From IMG/VR virus record IMGVR_UViG_3300012920_000050, positions 1 through 55,410 of that record: a stretch of DNA of 55,410 nt; one strand, written 5' to 3'. Numbering within the stretch: the stretch's first letter is position 1; each line of letters starts with the position of its first letter. This document shows positions 33,169 to 43,600 of this stretch, piece by piece. The stretch comes from a virus. The notes below the pieces were generated by a model. It was given only the letters and a program-made list of their open reading frames with translations. It had not been told where the DNA came from and did not search any database. The position numbers and the translations under genes are program-made.

Positions 33169-35868
33169 CTACAGTTCTATTCCGAAAGCCTCACCATCTA
33201 TTTCGCCGGGCGACTGAAAAACAATATCGATATATGCAGTCTTTCCTCCATCAATAGATGAGGTAAATTTTGTTTTAAATAAATTCTCCACCACAAATGC
33301 CTCTGAGTATTCAAGATTTTTTTCGTGCCCCTGAGTTACTTCTTTTATGTACCCAAGATTGTTCTGGAAATATACAACATTAACACTCAAATTCCTAAAG
33401 CTTTTTGTTTCGTGAGCGAACGGACCAGAATCATCATTTGGATCGCTATTAAGATTTATCATTGTATAAAAAAACTGGCCACCTCTAGGGCCATCTTCGT
33501 AGGTTTTATTAATTTTCACCCACTTATTATTTAACGAAAAAGGGTACACTGGGAAAGTATTTGGTATTTTTACTATATAATCATTTGCAGGCGTGTCATC
33601 AAGAACCGCGGGGCAGTTATTGCCCTGTTGTCCCAATATAGTAAAGGCTCCCATAGGATAATGCTCAGCTGGATTCGCTTTAAAATTAATTACCCTATCC
33701 TCAAACTTTCCAAAAATTTCATAATGAGCCCTACCCCAGTCTTTTTTTTCGGGATAAGAAACTCCTTCTACCTCTGGGTTTTCTGAGAAGTGAGAAGATA
33801 AATCAGGATGACCATCGACATAAGCTTCGTAATCATAATTTGGAAACCCTTCGGCTATTCGGTCTCCACCTGCAACAGCGCCACTTAAAGTAACTGGCTT
33901 TTCCCCTATGTTTTCTATTCTTAACCTTGCTTTTATTTTTTCACCAGGGTCCAACGCTTCCTCTACAATATCTCTTGAGAGGCAAACGGGAGAAGTAAAA
34001 ACTAACATCCCGTCAGATTTTTTTGAAGGAGTAATTAAATCTTCATAATCTGAAGCGCTCAAGTTAAACGGAAACTGAACAAAGCTCGCGGAGATATCAT
34101 GGTTATCCTTAAAATTATACGTATGAGACCATTTTTCGCAAATAAAATTTTTAATTTTATCGTATGGAGCTGGAGGGCTAAACTCAAAGGGAATATATCC
34201 AAGCTTCTGCTCTAAGAAATGAAGTATCGCTCGAGCCTCTTTGTCGTCTCTGTTTTTAAAATTTAAATCCAAAGTTAGCAAATTTTCATTAATTCCATCG
34301 GAGTATAATTGAGTATATCCATTTTTAAAGGACATGTTACTCATTCGCGGATTTTGTGAAACAGTCAAACCCAAAGATGGCTTCCAGAAAAACTTTCTGG
34401 TCCAGTGATATCTTACGACATTTCTATTTTCAAATTGACCGTAAATTCTGTAATGAGCACGCCCCCAATCTTTTTTCAGGGGATAACTTATTCCATTAAC
34501 AGTTGGGTTAGTTTGAAAGTGTCCGAGCAAATCTTGGTGAGTGTCCACATAAAGCTCATAGTCAATATCTAAATCAGAGAAATAACCACGCTCCCTAGTC
34601 CACTCTGGATTTTTTTCTGCAGGAGGTTGGTGGCTTAAAGAGTCGGGGCCTATATCCTCCCAATTATTTGAGCCTTGAGCAGGATTGTCGAAATTAGGCG
34701 AGACAAGGCTCTTATATATTCTTCCATTTAAAGTTACTTTGACCCCAACGTTATAACCGACCGCAGAATCGTATTCTGCATCTAATACCACAGGATTTTC
34801 TCCGCTCCAGTAATAATACTGCATGTTTCCGGTATATAAAACAAAATCATTTTTTTCATACTCAGATGTATTATCGTAAGCCTCTCCACCTCCAATAATC
34901 CAACCCCCTTGAACAGTTTTTCTCAGCATAGAGTCTTCCAAGCTTCGCAGCTTTAATGAAATGTCATTGCTGTTTTCAAACGAAAGAGTGTGACTTATGT
35001 CTGTGCAGTAAAAAGTTTTAGATTGATTTTCTATATGATCATAAGGATGAAAACAAGAGTCTCCTCCCCATCTAAACCCAGATATTCCCTGCTTGTAAAG
35101 AAGGTTTGGAGAAGGCCGATCTTTTTCTAGTTGTCCAAGATGGTTTTCGACGAAATGAACTATCGAATTAGCCTCTCTGTTGGATCTATTTTTAAACTGC
35201 ATATCGACGGTCATGCCTAAAGAATTTATTCCTTTGGGGCGAACTTGAAAATATCCGTTTCCAAACATGTTTCTAAAATTATTCGCCTGAAAATTTACTG
35301 TGGTTCCATAATCTGGATCAAAAAAGAATTCGTCTTTAACCCACAGAGCTTCATCGGCAGAAGGATCAACGGGCATTGTGGATATTTTTATTTCGTCATT
35401 TGACGGAAATTCTGTATCTTTAATACTAAAATTATCAGAAACAGGAGAAACCTCTATCAAGGTGCCAGTAACTTCATTTGTGAATCCTAGATTCAATCTT
35501 TTATCCGTGACATAAGGATGCTCGTCTACAACGCCGACCCTAATTTTTGATATAGAATAAAGCCCATCTGAGTTACTATTAGAGCCTTCTATTTTTATTA
35601 CATTTCCCTCATTTAAACTATGAGAAGCATTAAAAGTATCTACAATAAATGGAGACGGAAAACCTTGAGCGTCAACCAAAGCAAATCTATTTGAATCAGA
35701 AACAGATGTAGATCCTCCAGAAATTAGATCTTCCTTCGCGTAATAATACAAACCGTCACCAGTATTATATACAAAGTCAAATTTTTTGTAATTGTTGCTT
35801 GGATTAAATATTCCACTATAAGTTTTTATGTGGCCAAGTCGAGATTGATATATGTACGAGTTGTCCAT
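33169..35868 (-). CDS. Minor tail protein with duplicated lambda gpM-like domain
   Basis: 899 residues. Two gpM-like domains are seen at about 179-319 (EFFFDPDYGTTVNF, GINSLGMTVDMQFKNRSNRE, IVHFVENHLGQ) and about 488-606 (KFFWKPSLGLTVSQNP, NLLTLDLNFKNRDDKE, ILHFLEQKLGY). The shared F-x-NR-x-x-x-EA-x-x-I-x-HF-x-E-x-x-LG pattern shows an internal duplication. Between and after them lie two NPDV/EGR-type modules (about 426-480 and 674-722) and CBM-like stretches. The C-terminal 170 residues are unassigned and beta-rich. Position after the tube-like genes and before gpL fits gpM, much enlarged (lambda gpM is about 110 residues). Confidence 0.7.
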   Translation of the reverse strand: MDNSYIYQSRLGHIKTYSGIFNPSNNYKKFDFVYNTGDGLYYYAKEDLISGGSTSVSDSNRFALVDAQGFPSPFIVDTFNASHSLNEGNVIKIEGSNSNSDGLYSISKIRVGVVDEHPYVTDKRLNLGFTNEVTGTLIEVSPVSDNFSIKDTEFPSNDEIKISTMPVDPSADEALWVKDEFFFDPDYGTTVNFQANNFRNMFGNGYFQVRPKGINSLGMTVDMQFKNRSNREANSIVHFVENHLGQLEKDRPSPNLLYKQGISGFRWGGDSCFHPYDHIENQSKTFYCTDISHTLSFENSNDISLKLRSLEDSMLRKTVQGGWIIGGGEAYDNTSEYEKNDFVLYTGNMQYYYWSGENPVVLDAEYDSAVGYNVGVKVTLNGRIYKSLVSPNFDNPAQGSNNWEDIGPDSLSHQPPAEKNPEWTRERGYFSDLDIDYELYVDTHQDLLGHFQTNPTVNGISYPLKKDWGRAHYRIYGQFENRNVVRYHWTRKFFWKPSLGLTVSQNPRMSNMSFKNGYTQLYSDGINENLLTLDLNFKNRDDKEARAILHFLEQKLGYIPFEFSPPAPYDKIKNFICEKWSHTYNFKDNHDISASFVQFPFNLSASDYEDLITPSKKSDGMLVFTSPVCLSRDIVEEALDPGEKIKARLRIENIGEKPVTLSGAVAGGDRIAEGFPNYDYEAYVDGHPDLSSHFSENPEVEGVSYPEKKDWGRAHYEIFGKFEDRVINFKANPAEHYPMGAFTILGQQGNNCPAVLDDTPANDYIVKIPNTFPVYPFSLNNKWVKINKTYEDGPRGGQFFYTMINLNSDPNDDSGPFAHETKSFRNLSVNVVYFQNNLGYIKEVTQGHEKNLEYSEAFVVENLFKTKFTSSIDGGKTAYIDIVFQSPGEIDGEAFGIEL

Positions 35869-35869
35869 A

Positions 35870-36796
35870 TTACTTTATTATTTGCTTTATTGCAATTTTT
35901 CCCTTGGCATAATTTCCCTCTGAAATTCCAACAGATTGCTCCATAACTTTACCCTCGCACTTGAAACTCGCTATTCTTTTTCCTTTCATGGAATACAAAA
36001 ATGCAGATGCAGAAGAGTCCCTGTTCGCTTCAGAAGGTCTTATGCTTGCTGACTGAAACTCTCCATAAGGATTTAATTTTTGAACAATATCGTTTCCCTC
36101 TAAAGACATAGACGCTTCAATTTTTTCAACAGAAACCCTTTGTGGCGCCGCACCATTTGCACTCGTTGCCACCCTACTATGCTCTGCATCTCTTATATGA
36201 TAATGAGGTTTTCTCTCCACTCTTATATTATAGTCCAACTGAGAAACTTCAAACGGTCTACCGTTAGCTGCGGACATTGATGTATTACTAACTTCTATTT
36301 TTCCGAAAGACTTTAGTCCATGCGCAGGATCTATACTTAACTTTTGAAACCTTCTGTCTACAGTCTTATGTATTGTTCCGTATATACTATAGCTAGCTCT
36401 TGCCTCAATAATCTTATAAGGAGCCAAACTAAAACTAAAATTATCCAAATACATATCATTAAAAAAATATCTTCCAACAATATTTCCATCAATAGATTCT
36501 TCACTCATACCATCTCTTATATCAAATAAAACATTAATATCATTTACCAAATTACTGTCAACATCAAATGTTTCATCTATAATCATAAATGTAATATCTA
36601 ATTTTCCTGTAATACCGCCTCTTGGCGAGAAGTCTACAAACTCTGTTTTTGCGCCCATCAAATCAAGATCAAAATCACCATAAACTCTTTCTGGCTCGAG
36701 CTGAGGAGCAATAGAAAGATTTGCCGACCTTACCATAAGATCTTTATTTCCAAGAGAAATTTTTCCGTTTTCAAATCTTAAAAAAGGCTTACTCAT
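35870..36796 (-). CDS. Tail-tube-like paralogue, distal tail region
   Basis: 308 residues. Layout resembles the other tube-like proteins: VRSANLSIAPQLEPERVYGD near the N-terminus, then FFNDMYLDNFSFSLAPYKII (about 108-127) at the place where the paralogues have their GGLPT-type turn. A separate C-terminal half contains VSVEKIEASMSLEGNDIVQ. The ATG overlaps the preceding stop (ATGA). It probably forms a ring between tube end and tip; the relation is weaker than for the other three paralogues. Confidence 0.5.
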   Translation of the reverse strand: MSKPFLRFENGKISLGNKDLMVRSANLSIAPQLEPERVYGDFDLDLMGAKTEFVDFSPRGGITGKLDITFMIIDETFDVDSNLVNDINVLFDIRDGMSEESIDGNIVGRYFFNDMYLDNFSFSLAPYKIIEARASYSIYGTIHKTVDRRFQKLSIDPAHGLKSFGKIEVSNTSMSAANGRPFEVSQLDYNIRVERKPHYHIRDAEHSRVATSANGAAPQRVSVEKIEASMSLEGNDIVQKLNPYGEFQSASIRPSEANRDSSASAFLYSMKGKRIASFKCEGKVMEQSVGISEGNYAKGKIAIKQIIK

Positions 36797-37686
36797 GACA
36801 CTGGATTATGCAAAGGCTCGTAACCTTTATAAGTTAAAGAGACAGACATTTCTCCCTCAACAGAAGAACTTATAGACTCGGAAATTAGTCTTACATTTTC
36901 TCCAGTAAAAGAATTAATCATTTCGTTTGTTTTAGAATCGCGCATCTCTATTTTTAAATTTGTTTTTGGAGCAGCCTGAATTCTTGTTTTCATTTCTCGA
37001 ATCTCATACTCATTTACTATCATGGTAAAATTTATATCTGTTTCAATCGGATATTGAGTATCAACCTGAACTGGCGCCAAGTTTTTCATGTCAAAATTAC
37101 TATCCAAATCAGGATCAAAATCAGTAATATCTCCTTGATGAATTGCATATACAGGTCTTAAATTTATTGCGCGACTATAACTAAAATCAGTTATTGCATC
37201 TGTGCTAAAATCGTCAACAGAAATTGATACGCTAGATTGATCAGGAAACTGCATCGGAGGATGGTCGATCAAAGGAGAACCAAGATGAGGCATCACCCCA
37301 CTGCCAAATTCTCCATAAACAGTTATATCGGTATCAACTGTAGGTAAACCCCCAACCGTACAGCTTACAGAATATCGGTTTATTCTGCCCTTGGTAAAGC
37401 CAAAGCCTTTTGTTTGATTGTCGTACAATATTGCCCCACTTATTTCGTGTTCATCATACAAGTATTTTCCACCTGGACTTAACTCCGCCAAAGGATCTCT
37501 GCTAACCATTGTTCTGGATATTCTAAAATTACCCTCAAGCGGAGCATCTGGAAAGGCGTCAATAAACCCAACGCCTGCGACGCGCACTGGATTTTCCGTT
37601 ATTCCGTAACTTCCCTCTACGCTTTGAACTCCTGACAAAGCAACAGATTCTATGATAACAGTTTGTTCATAATTTGAATAGCTCAT
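36793..37686 (-). CDS. Tail-tube-like paralogue directly after tape measure
   Basis: 297 residues. VALSGVQSVEGSYGITENPV near residue 17 and INRYSVSCTVGGLPTVDTDI near residue 110 align by eye with VRVQSMDYSF and YSYNAAVGQLPTASVSF of the 371-residue paralogue, and with VQSANYSF and VGSMPTASVTV of the major tail protein candidate. The C-terminal half also parallels them (DINFTMIVNEYEI). The ATG overlaps the tape-measure stop (ATGA). A distal tail or terminal-ring protein is the likely role. Confidence 0.6.
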   Translation of the reverse strand: MSYSNYEQTVIIESVALSGVQSVEGSYGITENPVRVAGVGFIDAFPDAPLEGNFRISRTMVSRDPLAELSPGGKYLYDEHEISGAILYDNQTKGFGFTKGRINRYSVSCTVGGLPTVDTDITVYGEFGSGVMPHLGSPLIDHPPMQFPDQSSVSISVDDFSTDAITDFSYSRAINLRPVYAIHQGDITDFDPDLDSNFDMKNLAPVQVDTQYPIETDINFTMIVNEYEIREMKTRIQAAPKTNLKIEMRDSKTNEMINSFTGENVRLISESISSSVEGEMSVSLTYKGYEPLHNPVS

Positions 37687-40600
37687 TGATCCTTACTAAG
37701 TAGTCCGCCAGGACGCTGTTCTTCGAGTATTGTTGTAACTACCTGTTGTTTAACTTTTTCTGCCAAATCTTTTTCTCTTTGCTGTTCGCCAGAAACTTCA
37801 TCTGGATTTTTCGACTCTGAGTCTGAACTTTCGGTGCTTGCGCCAGATTTATCGATGTTGATAGAAATATTTATATTGTTTGTATTGTTTCCAGAAATTC
37901 CCGAATCAGACTGCTCGAGCACAGAAGTTACTGCTCCTCCGTCATTGAACCTTCCTGCGTTTATTGCGTTTAATGTTTGAGGGCCAAGCCTTCTTGCGCT
38001 GCTTGCCTTGATCACGTACTCTCCCTCGCTTAGCATCGCGGGAATTTGGTCGATGCCAGATTTACCACTCACAAAACCCCCTTGAGCAAATGTATCTCCA
38101 GTCCGACTTGCGCCAAAGCCCAAAAAGCTAGCAAACTTAGATCCAAAAGTTGTTTTCAGGCCAAGATCAGCAGCCTGAGACTGACTCATGTTCATATATC
38201 GAAGATCGTCAGTGTTCAAAATATCTCCCCCTCCATCCATTGCCACTTCACCTGCTCCGCTTGGATTCATCACTGCCCCCAGTCCAGCGGTTAGCCCGAC
38301 ACTTAATAGTGTCCCAACAAGCATTTGCTTCATTGCTCGTTTTTTTGCAGCTTTTTCTTTTTGTCTTCTGATTCTTTCTTGAATAATTCCTCTAGTATTC
38401 TGAGCGTCCTCTTGTAGTCCAACATTTCCTGCGGCACCACTATAAAAGAATCCTGACATTTTTTCTGATTGATATTTTCTTCCTGTAGCGTAACCTTCTC
38501 CTCCTGCGAAATTCATTCCAAGCGCAGATTCTTTGTGTGGTCCGCCAGTTGAATATGACGGAATTCTTCCTCGAGCATTCAGGCTATGCATAAAACCTCC
38601 GCCGTATTTGTTTACAGCGTCGCGACCCATAATAAACTCTCCGTTTGATACCATTGCAGGAACCTGGCCTCCACGAGAAAATCCCATTGCTCCACCTACT
38701 GCCCCGACTATTTGTCCAGCCGCTCTTTGAAGCATTGCTTGTTGAATTGCTTGAAGAAATCCCATGGCTACTCCGCGAAGAACATCTCCTAGATCTTCGG
38801 CGCCATTTATTGCAGCGCCCATAGCTTCTGCAAGACCGTCTCGAAGCATCATTGGCATCTGTTTTCCAAGCTTGTGAGTAATAAGGTCGGTATCTTTTTG
38901 CATTTCTGTCATTCCATCCTTTATTCCTTCGCCAAAAGCGCCTGGACCAGTCATGCGAGCATACTCTCTTTCTTTTATTTTTTGCAATACTTCTTCCTTG
39001 TTTATTCTTTTGTTTGTTATCTCTAATTGACGCTCAAGTTCGGTAGTTATTTTTTCGATATCTTGTGACTCTTCTTTTTTTGCGTCGTTTATACTTTGTT
39101 GTAAAGTTTTTAACTCTTCTAGTTTTTGAAGTTCTTCTTTTTGTGTTTTTTGCGCCGCTTCAAATTCTTCTTTATATGTCTTTTTGTCTTCTTCAAAAGT
39201 GGGTCTTTTGCGAAACTCATCTAATTCAGTCCCGCGAGCTTTGGTATTTTTTGCTAACGTTTCAATAAAGCTAGATCCACCTTCTTTACTAAATACTTTC
39301 TCCAGGCCTTTAATTCTTTTTGCTTGAAAATCTTTTAATTTTGTTGGATCTTTAAGAACCCGGAGTCTTTCTTCTTTAGTTAAATCCATGCGGTCTGCAG
39401 CAGCTTTGATTAATGAGTTACCAGAATCTTGATAACTTTCGCGAAGCCCTTGTTGACGCTCTCCCATCAGCCTTCTATCGTTTGCAAAGATTTCAGACAT
39501 AGTTCTTGCTGGCCCAGAACTAAATCTAGCAGATTGTATCTCAGACCTTATCCCCCTAAGCTCTCCTTCGTGCTTAATTTTATTCAAGTACAGATCCATT
39601 TCTTGATTAATGTCTTTCAAAGTATCTTTTCTTTGGCCCAAAAGAATATTCATAGAAGCAGTCGCTTTGGCCTGATCATCACTTATTCTTTTTTGCTCGT
39701 CCAAAATCTCTACTTGACTTTTTAACTCAATACTTCTTCTTTCAATTATGTCTACAGATTCTACGGAATTAATTTTTTCTAATAACGCAAGAATTTCTGT
39801 GGCGCTCATTTTTTGCAGCTCGAGAGTAAGCTCCGCAAACTCGACATCCTTAGCTTCTCTGCCCGAGAATAAAACTTGCTTTAACTGTTGCTCTAAATTT
39901 CCACCGTCTTGAGTGTTTTTTATATCGTTTAATAGTCCCACTCGCATTGCATCTTGAGCAGCTCTTTCACCAAGATCTCTAGCCTCAGCATTTTTTACTA
40001 GTGATTCGTTCAACTTGATTCGGGCCTTTTGCTCTTCGGACATCAACCCCCCCATAATTTTTGTTTGATAATCAAGAACGGCTTTTTGTTTAAAATAAGA
40101 GTCTTTTATTTTTAATTGAGCCATTTTCGCTTCCTGCTGCGCGGCGAGTATTGCTCTACCGATATTCACCCTAAGCACAAGACCCTTTTGTTCGTCGCTT
40201 AGCTGTATTGCCGTTTTTTCGCTGGCGACAAGCTGTTTTTTAAAAACCTCCTCGAGGGCTTTTCTGTCTTTTATATTTGCTACATCAAGCTTATCAATCA
40301 TGGCGGCGTAAGAGTCTCTATCGAAACTTTTTTCTTGTAAAGTCAGCTTACCATCTTTGTCCCTTTCGACCATATCTTTGGCCATAAACTTCTCATCTTT
40401 TCCAACTTGATTAGCAACTAGTAGCAAAGCAGCTTTTCTTTGCTCAGCGGCGGCAATTTCAGCTTGCTCTGTTGCTTCTGCGATTTTTCTATCCCGATTT
40501 TGGCCTTGGCTAATAACAATCGCCGCGCCTGCCCCTGGCGCCATCGGCCCGCTTAGCATTCTGCCACCAACTCGAGTATCTAGTTGATAGTCTAATTTAG

Positions 40601-43600
40601 CTTGAGCTATAGCAGCATCTCTTTTAGAGATGACATCTTTTCCAGCAGCGGAAGCCAGTTCCGAAAGCTCTTTAACTCTTTCTGCAGACAAGCTTTCAGT
40701 AAAAGCAGTTTGAAGCACAGGAGAAGACAGGGCCTCTGTCATAGCTCCGGCCATTGAAGCGGCCTCTTGGGCGGTTTTTTCAGTTAGGGCTTTTGTATTT
40801 TCTTCATTTGCCCCTATTAAACCTTTTACTCCTCCGAGCAACGCTCCAACTCCTATCACAAGCGGAGCTGCTGGGCCGAACATTGGAGCAATCATTGAGG
40901 CCATCATTCCGCCTGAGGCGGCTCCTGTTAGTGCTCCTCCTGCTGCATATGCACTTGCTCCGGCTCCTGTTTGACCAGGTCCATCGCCCTGAAGAAATCC
41001 TGCGGCCATTGGAGCACCCATCATCATCATCATTCCGGAGTTACCGCTAAACATTCCTCCCAGTCGCCCAGAAGCTCGCCCAAGACGACCGCCAACTCCT
41101 GACCCTCCTGCACTTCTAACTTCAGTAGCTCTTTGTGATGTTTTTGTATCTAATCTTCGAGTTGTGCGCTCAAGTTTTTTTTCTGCCGCATCCAAATCTC
41201 TCTTTGTTTTTAAATTACTTTTTCCTTGCTTTTGTTCTTCTTGCAATTGTCTTCTTAGTTTTTTTACGTCTTTAGTTTGTTCGTTTTGGTTTTTTGTTAA
41301 GTTCTCGATTGACTCCGTTAATGCTTCATAATTTGGCATTTTTGTTGGGTCTGCTCCTTCAGAAAAAGATCTACCGAATGAGCTGTTCGCGATTTTATCC
41401 CTCATCTTGCTTATGAAATAATTTGGCACATATCCATTTGCCCCAAATACATCTCTTAATCCGTTCGGTTCGTCTGTTGTGTTTGTTACGCCTATACCCA
41501 ATGGATTACCTTTGCCAATTAAAGCTTGATGAGTTCCAACTCTTATTTGAGAGACAGGCACTCCAGCGCTTTTTTCTCTGCCTATTGCATCACTTAGTGG
41601 ATCAGCAAAGTTGGGGATATATCCGCGAGCTTGATTGCTCAACTGTCTATTAATTACTTTCTTAGCTATGCCTCCATCTGGTCCGACTGCGGAACTACCC
41701 CTTAATTTCATTTCCACAGCATCAAAAACGTATTTACTTTTTCCAGCTTTCCCAAAAAATTCTGATATTTTTTTGGCGTGTCCTCCAGTAAAATCAAAAG
41801 CTGCCCCATGTTTGCCGCCTTCACCACTGCCAGCCTCTTCCGCTACAGCAGATAAAGCGCCTCTTACCCCCATTTCAACCAGAGCTCCAATAATATCGTT
41901 TGCTTTGGTTCCCTCTGAATTTTTTGTGAAAATATTAGCTATTTTATCATCAATGTTCCGTCCGGCAGGCAAAAAAACATGGCCAACTCCCTTCGCTATG
42001 TCTTTCATAGCAATGTTCATCGGAGCCTCTACTATATCTTTTAATTTTTCACTTCCACGCTCGTCCATCTTTTTTGCAGACAAAACTTCTCCTGAAGTTA
42101 CGGGTACTATAGCTTTAGAAGGCAAAGAAACAGACACATCTGGATTTGCTCCATAAATAGACCTGTGAAGCGCTTTCAAAGGTCCAAGTGGGTCTCTGGA
42201 TGTAGCGGCATTTCTAAATGGCTTTATAAGATTAGGTTCTTTTCTGCTCAAATATCTTGTTAAGCGAGAATTTGCGCTAGCGTTATTCCCGGTATCTTCT
42301 CGATAAGTTTGTGGGCCCATCGACTGGAATTTTTGAGAATAGGAATTGGTTTGGACACCTTCGGGCCCATAACCAAATAAAATTGCCAATTTATTGTTGG
42401 GATTTAGAGATTTTAGACCTATATTCTTTATTGTAGAAGCTGGCGTTTTCCCTGCTTTACTTACTTTTTGCCCTGCTCTAACAGCGAAATTTGGAACAAA
42501 CCCACTTCCTGCATACGGATCAAATCCATGAACATCTCCAAATGCTTGCTGATAATTTTTTCCTGCTTTACTAGAAAGCGGGGGCATAATTGCAGGCTCA
42601 GTAAATCCTGCGAAATTCTTTACTTTTTCTGCACTATTGTAAATAACAGAGCCACCACCAGGCATATTCATTGATCGAATATTTCCCGCGGCATATCCTC
42701 CTTGGGCAGCTTCTTGCCTTTCGGGGTGAGCAAAATTAGGAATATAACCACTAGCCCTTCCGCGCCTTGGCGCCAAACTGGCATTGTATCCCTGTTTATA
42801 TAAAGTGCTTGCGGCTCGCTTGGCCACAGAGTCGAGCATTTGCGCTTCTGCGACTTGAGCCTTTAAAAGATTTAATATGATTTGCTCTTTTTGAGCCTTT
42901 GACGTTTCAGTGCTAAGCATCTCTTTGCTAAGAGACGCACTTCTTCCAAACAAAGCAACCAAAGAAGATTGAATTGCTTTTTGTTTTTGAGCTTCGCTTG
43001 TAACACCTATAAGAGAAACTAAACTTTCTTTAGCAAACTGAGCAGCCTTTAAAAATAGCTTGCCAAATACAACAGTAATAACAACCAAGCCTGGACCAGT
43101 TATAACATTACCAAGTCCCTTTAAAAATCCGTTCGCAAATTTACCTCCAGCACTTTCTCCGTCTCCCATAAGATTGTTTGCCCCGTCAGCTATAGATTTT
43201 ACCACATTAAGAATTTTTTCTATGCCCGGCCCAAGCATAATCTCTCCGACTCGTGCACTTACATCTTTCAACGCAAGCCCCGTTTCTGTTGCCATTGCAG
43301 CCATTGTTTGACGAAGTTGTTCGTTCTTTTGAATTGCTTCGTCTGTGGCTCCTGCAGAAATTTGAGTAGCATTAGCTAGGATACCGTTTTGCTTTGCGGC
43401 ATCACTAAGAACAGCTTTCAATACGTTGATTTGAAATACGCCACCAACAGTTTGAGCGATCTGAGCTTTTTGAGCCTCACTCAAATGATCAAAACTATTA
43501 GCCAAATCAGTTAAAATTCTTCTTGCTCCCAAAGTATTACCCTCTAAATCCCTAACGGCAATACCTAAGTTCTCTAACTGGTTTAACGTATCAGTTCTTC

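Noticed and set aside
40754-42156. Leu/Pro-rich plus-strand frames opposite the tape measure gene
   Set aside because: They mirror Ala/Gly/Lys-rich helices of the tape measure protein and lack start signals.
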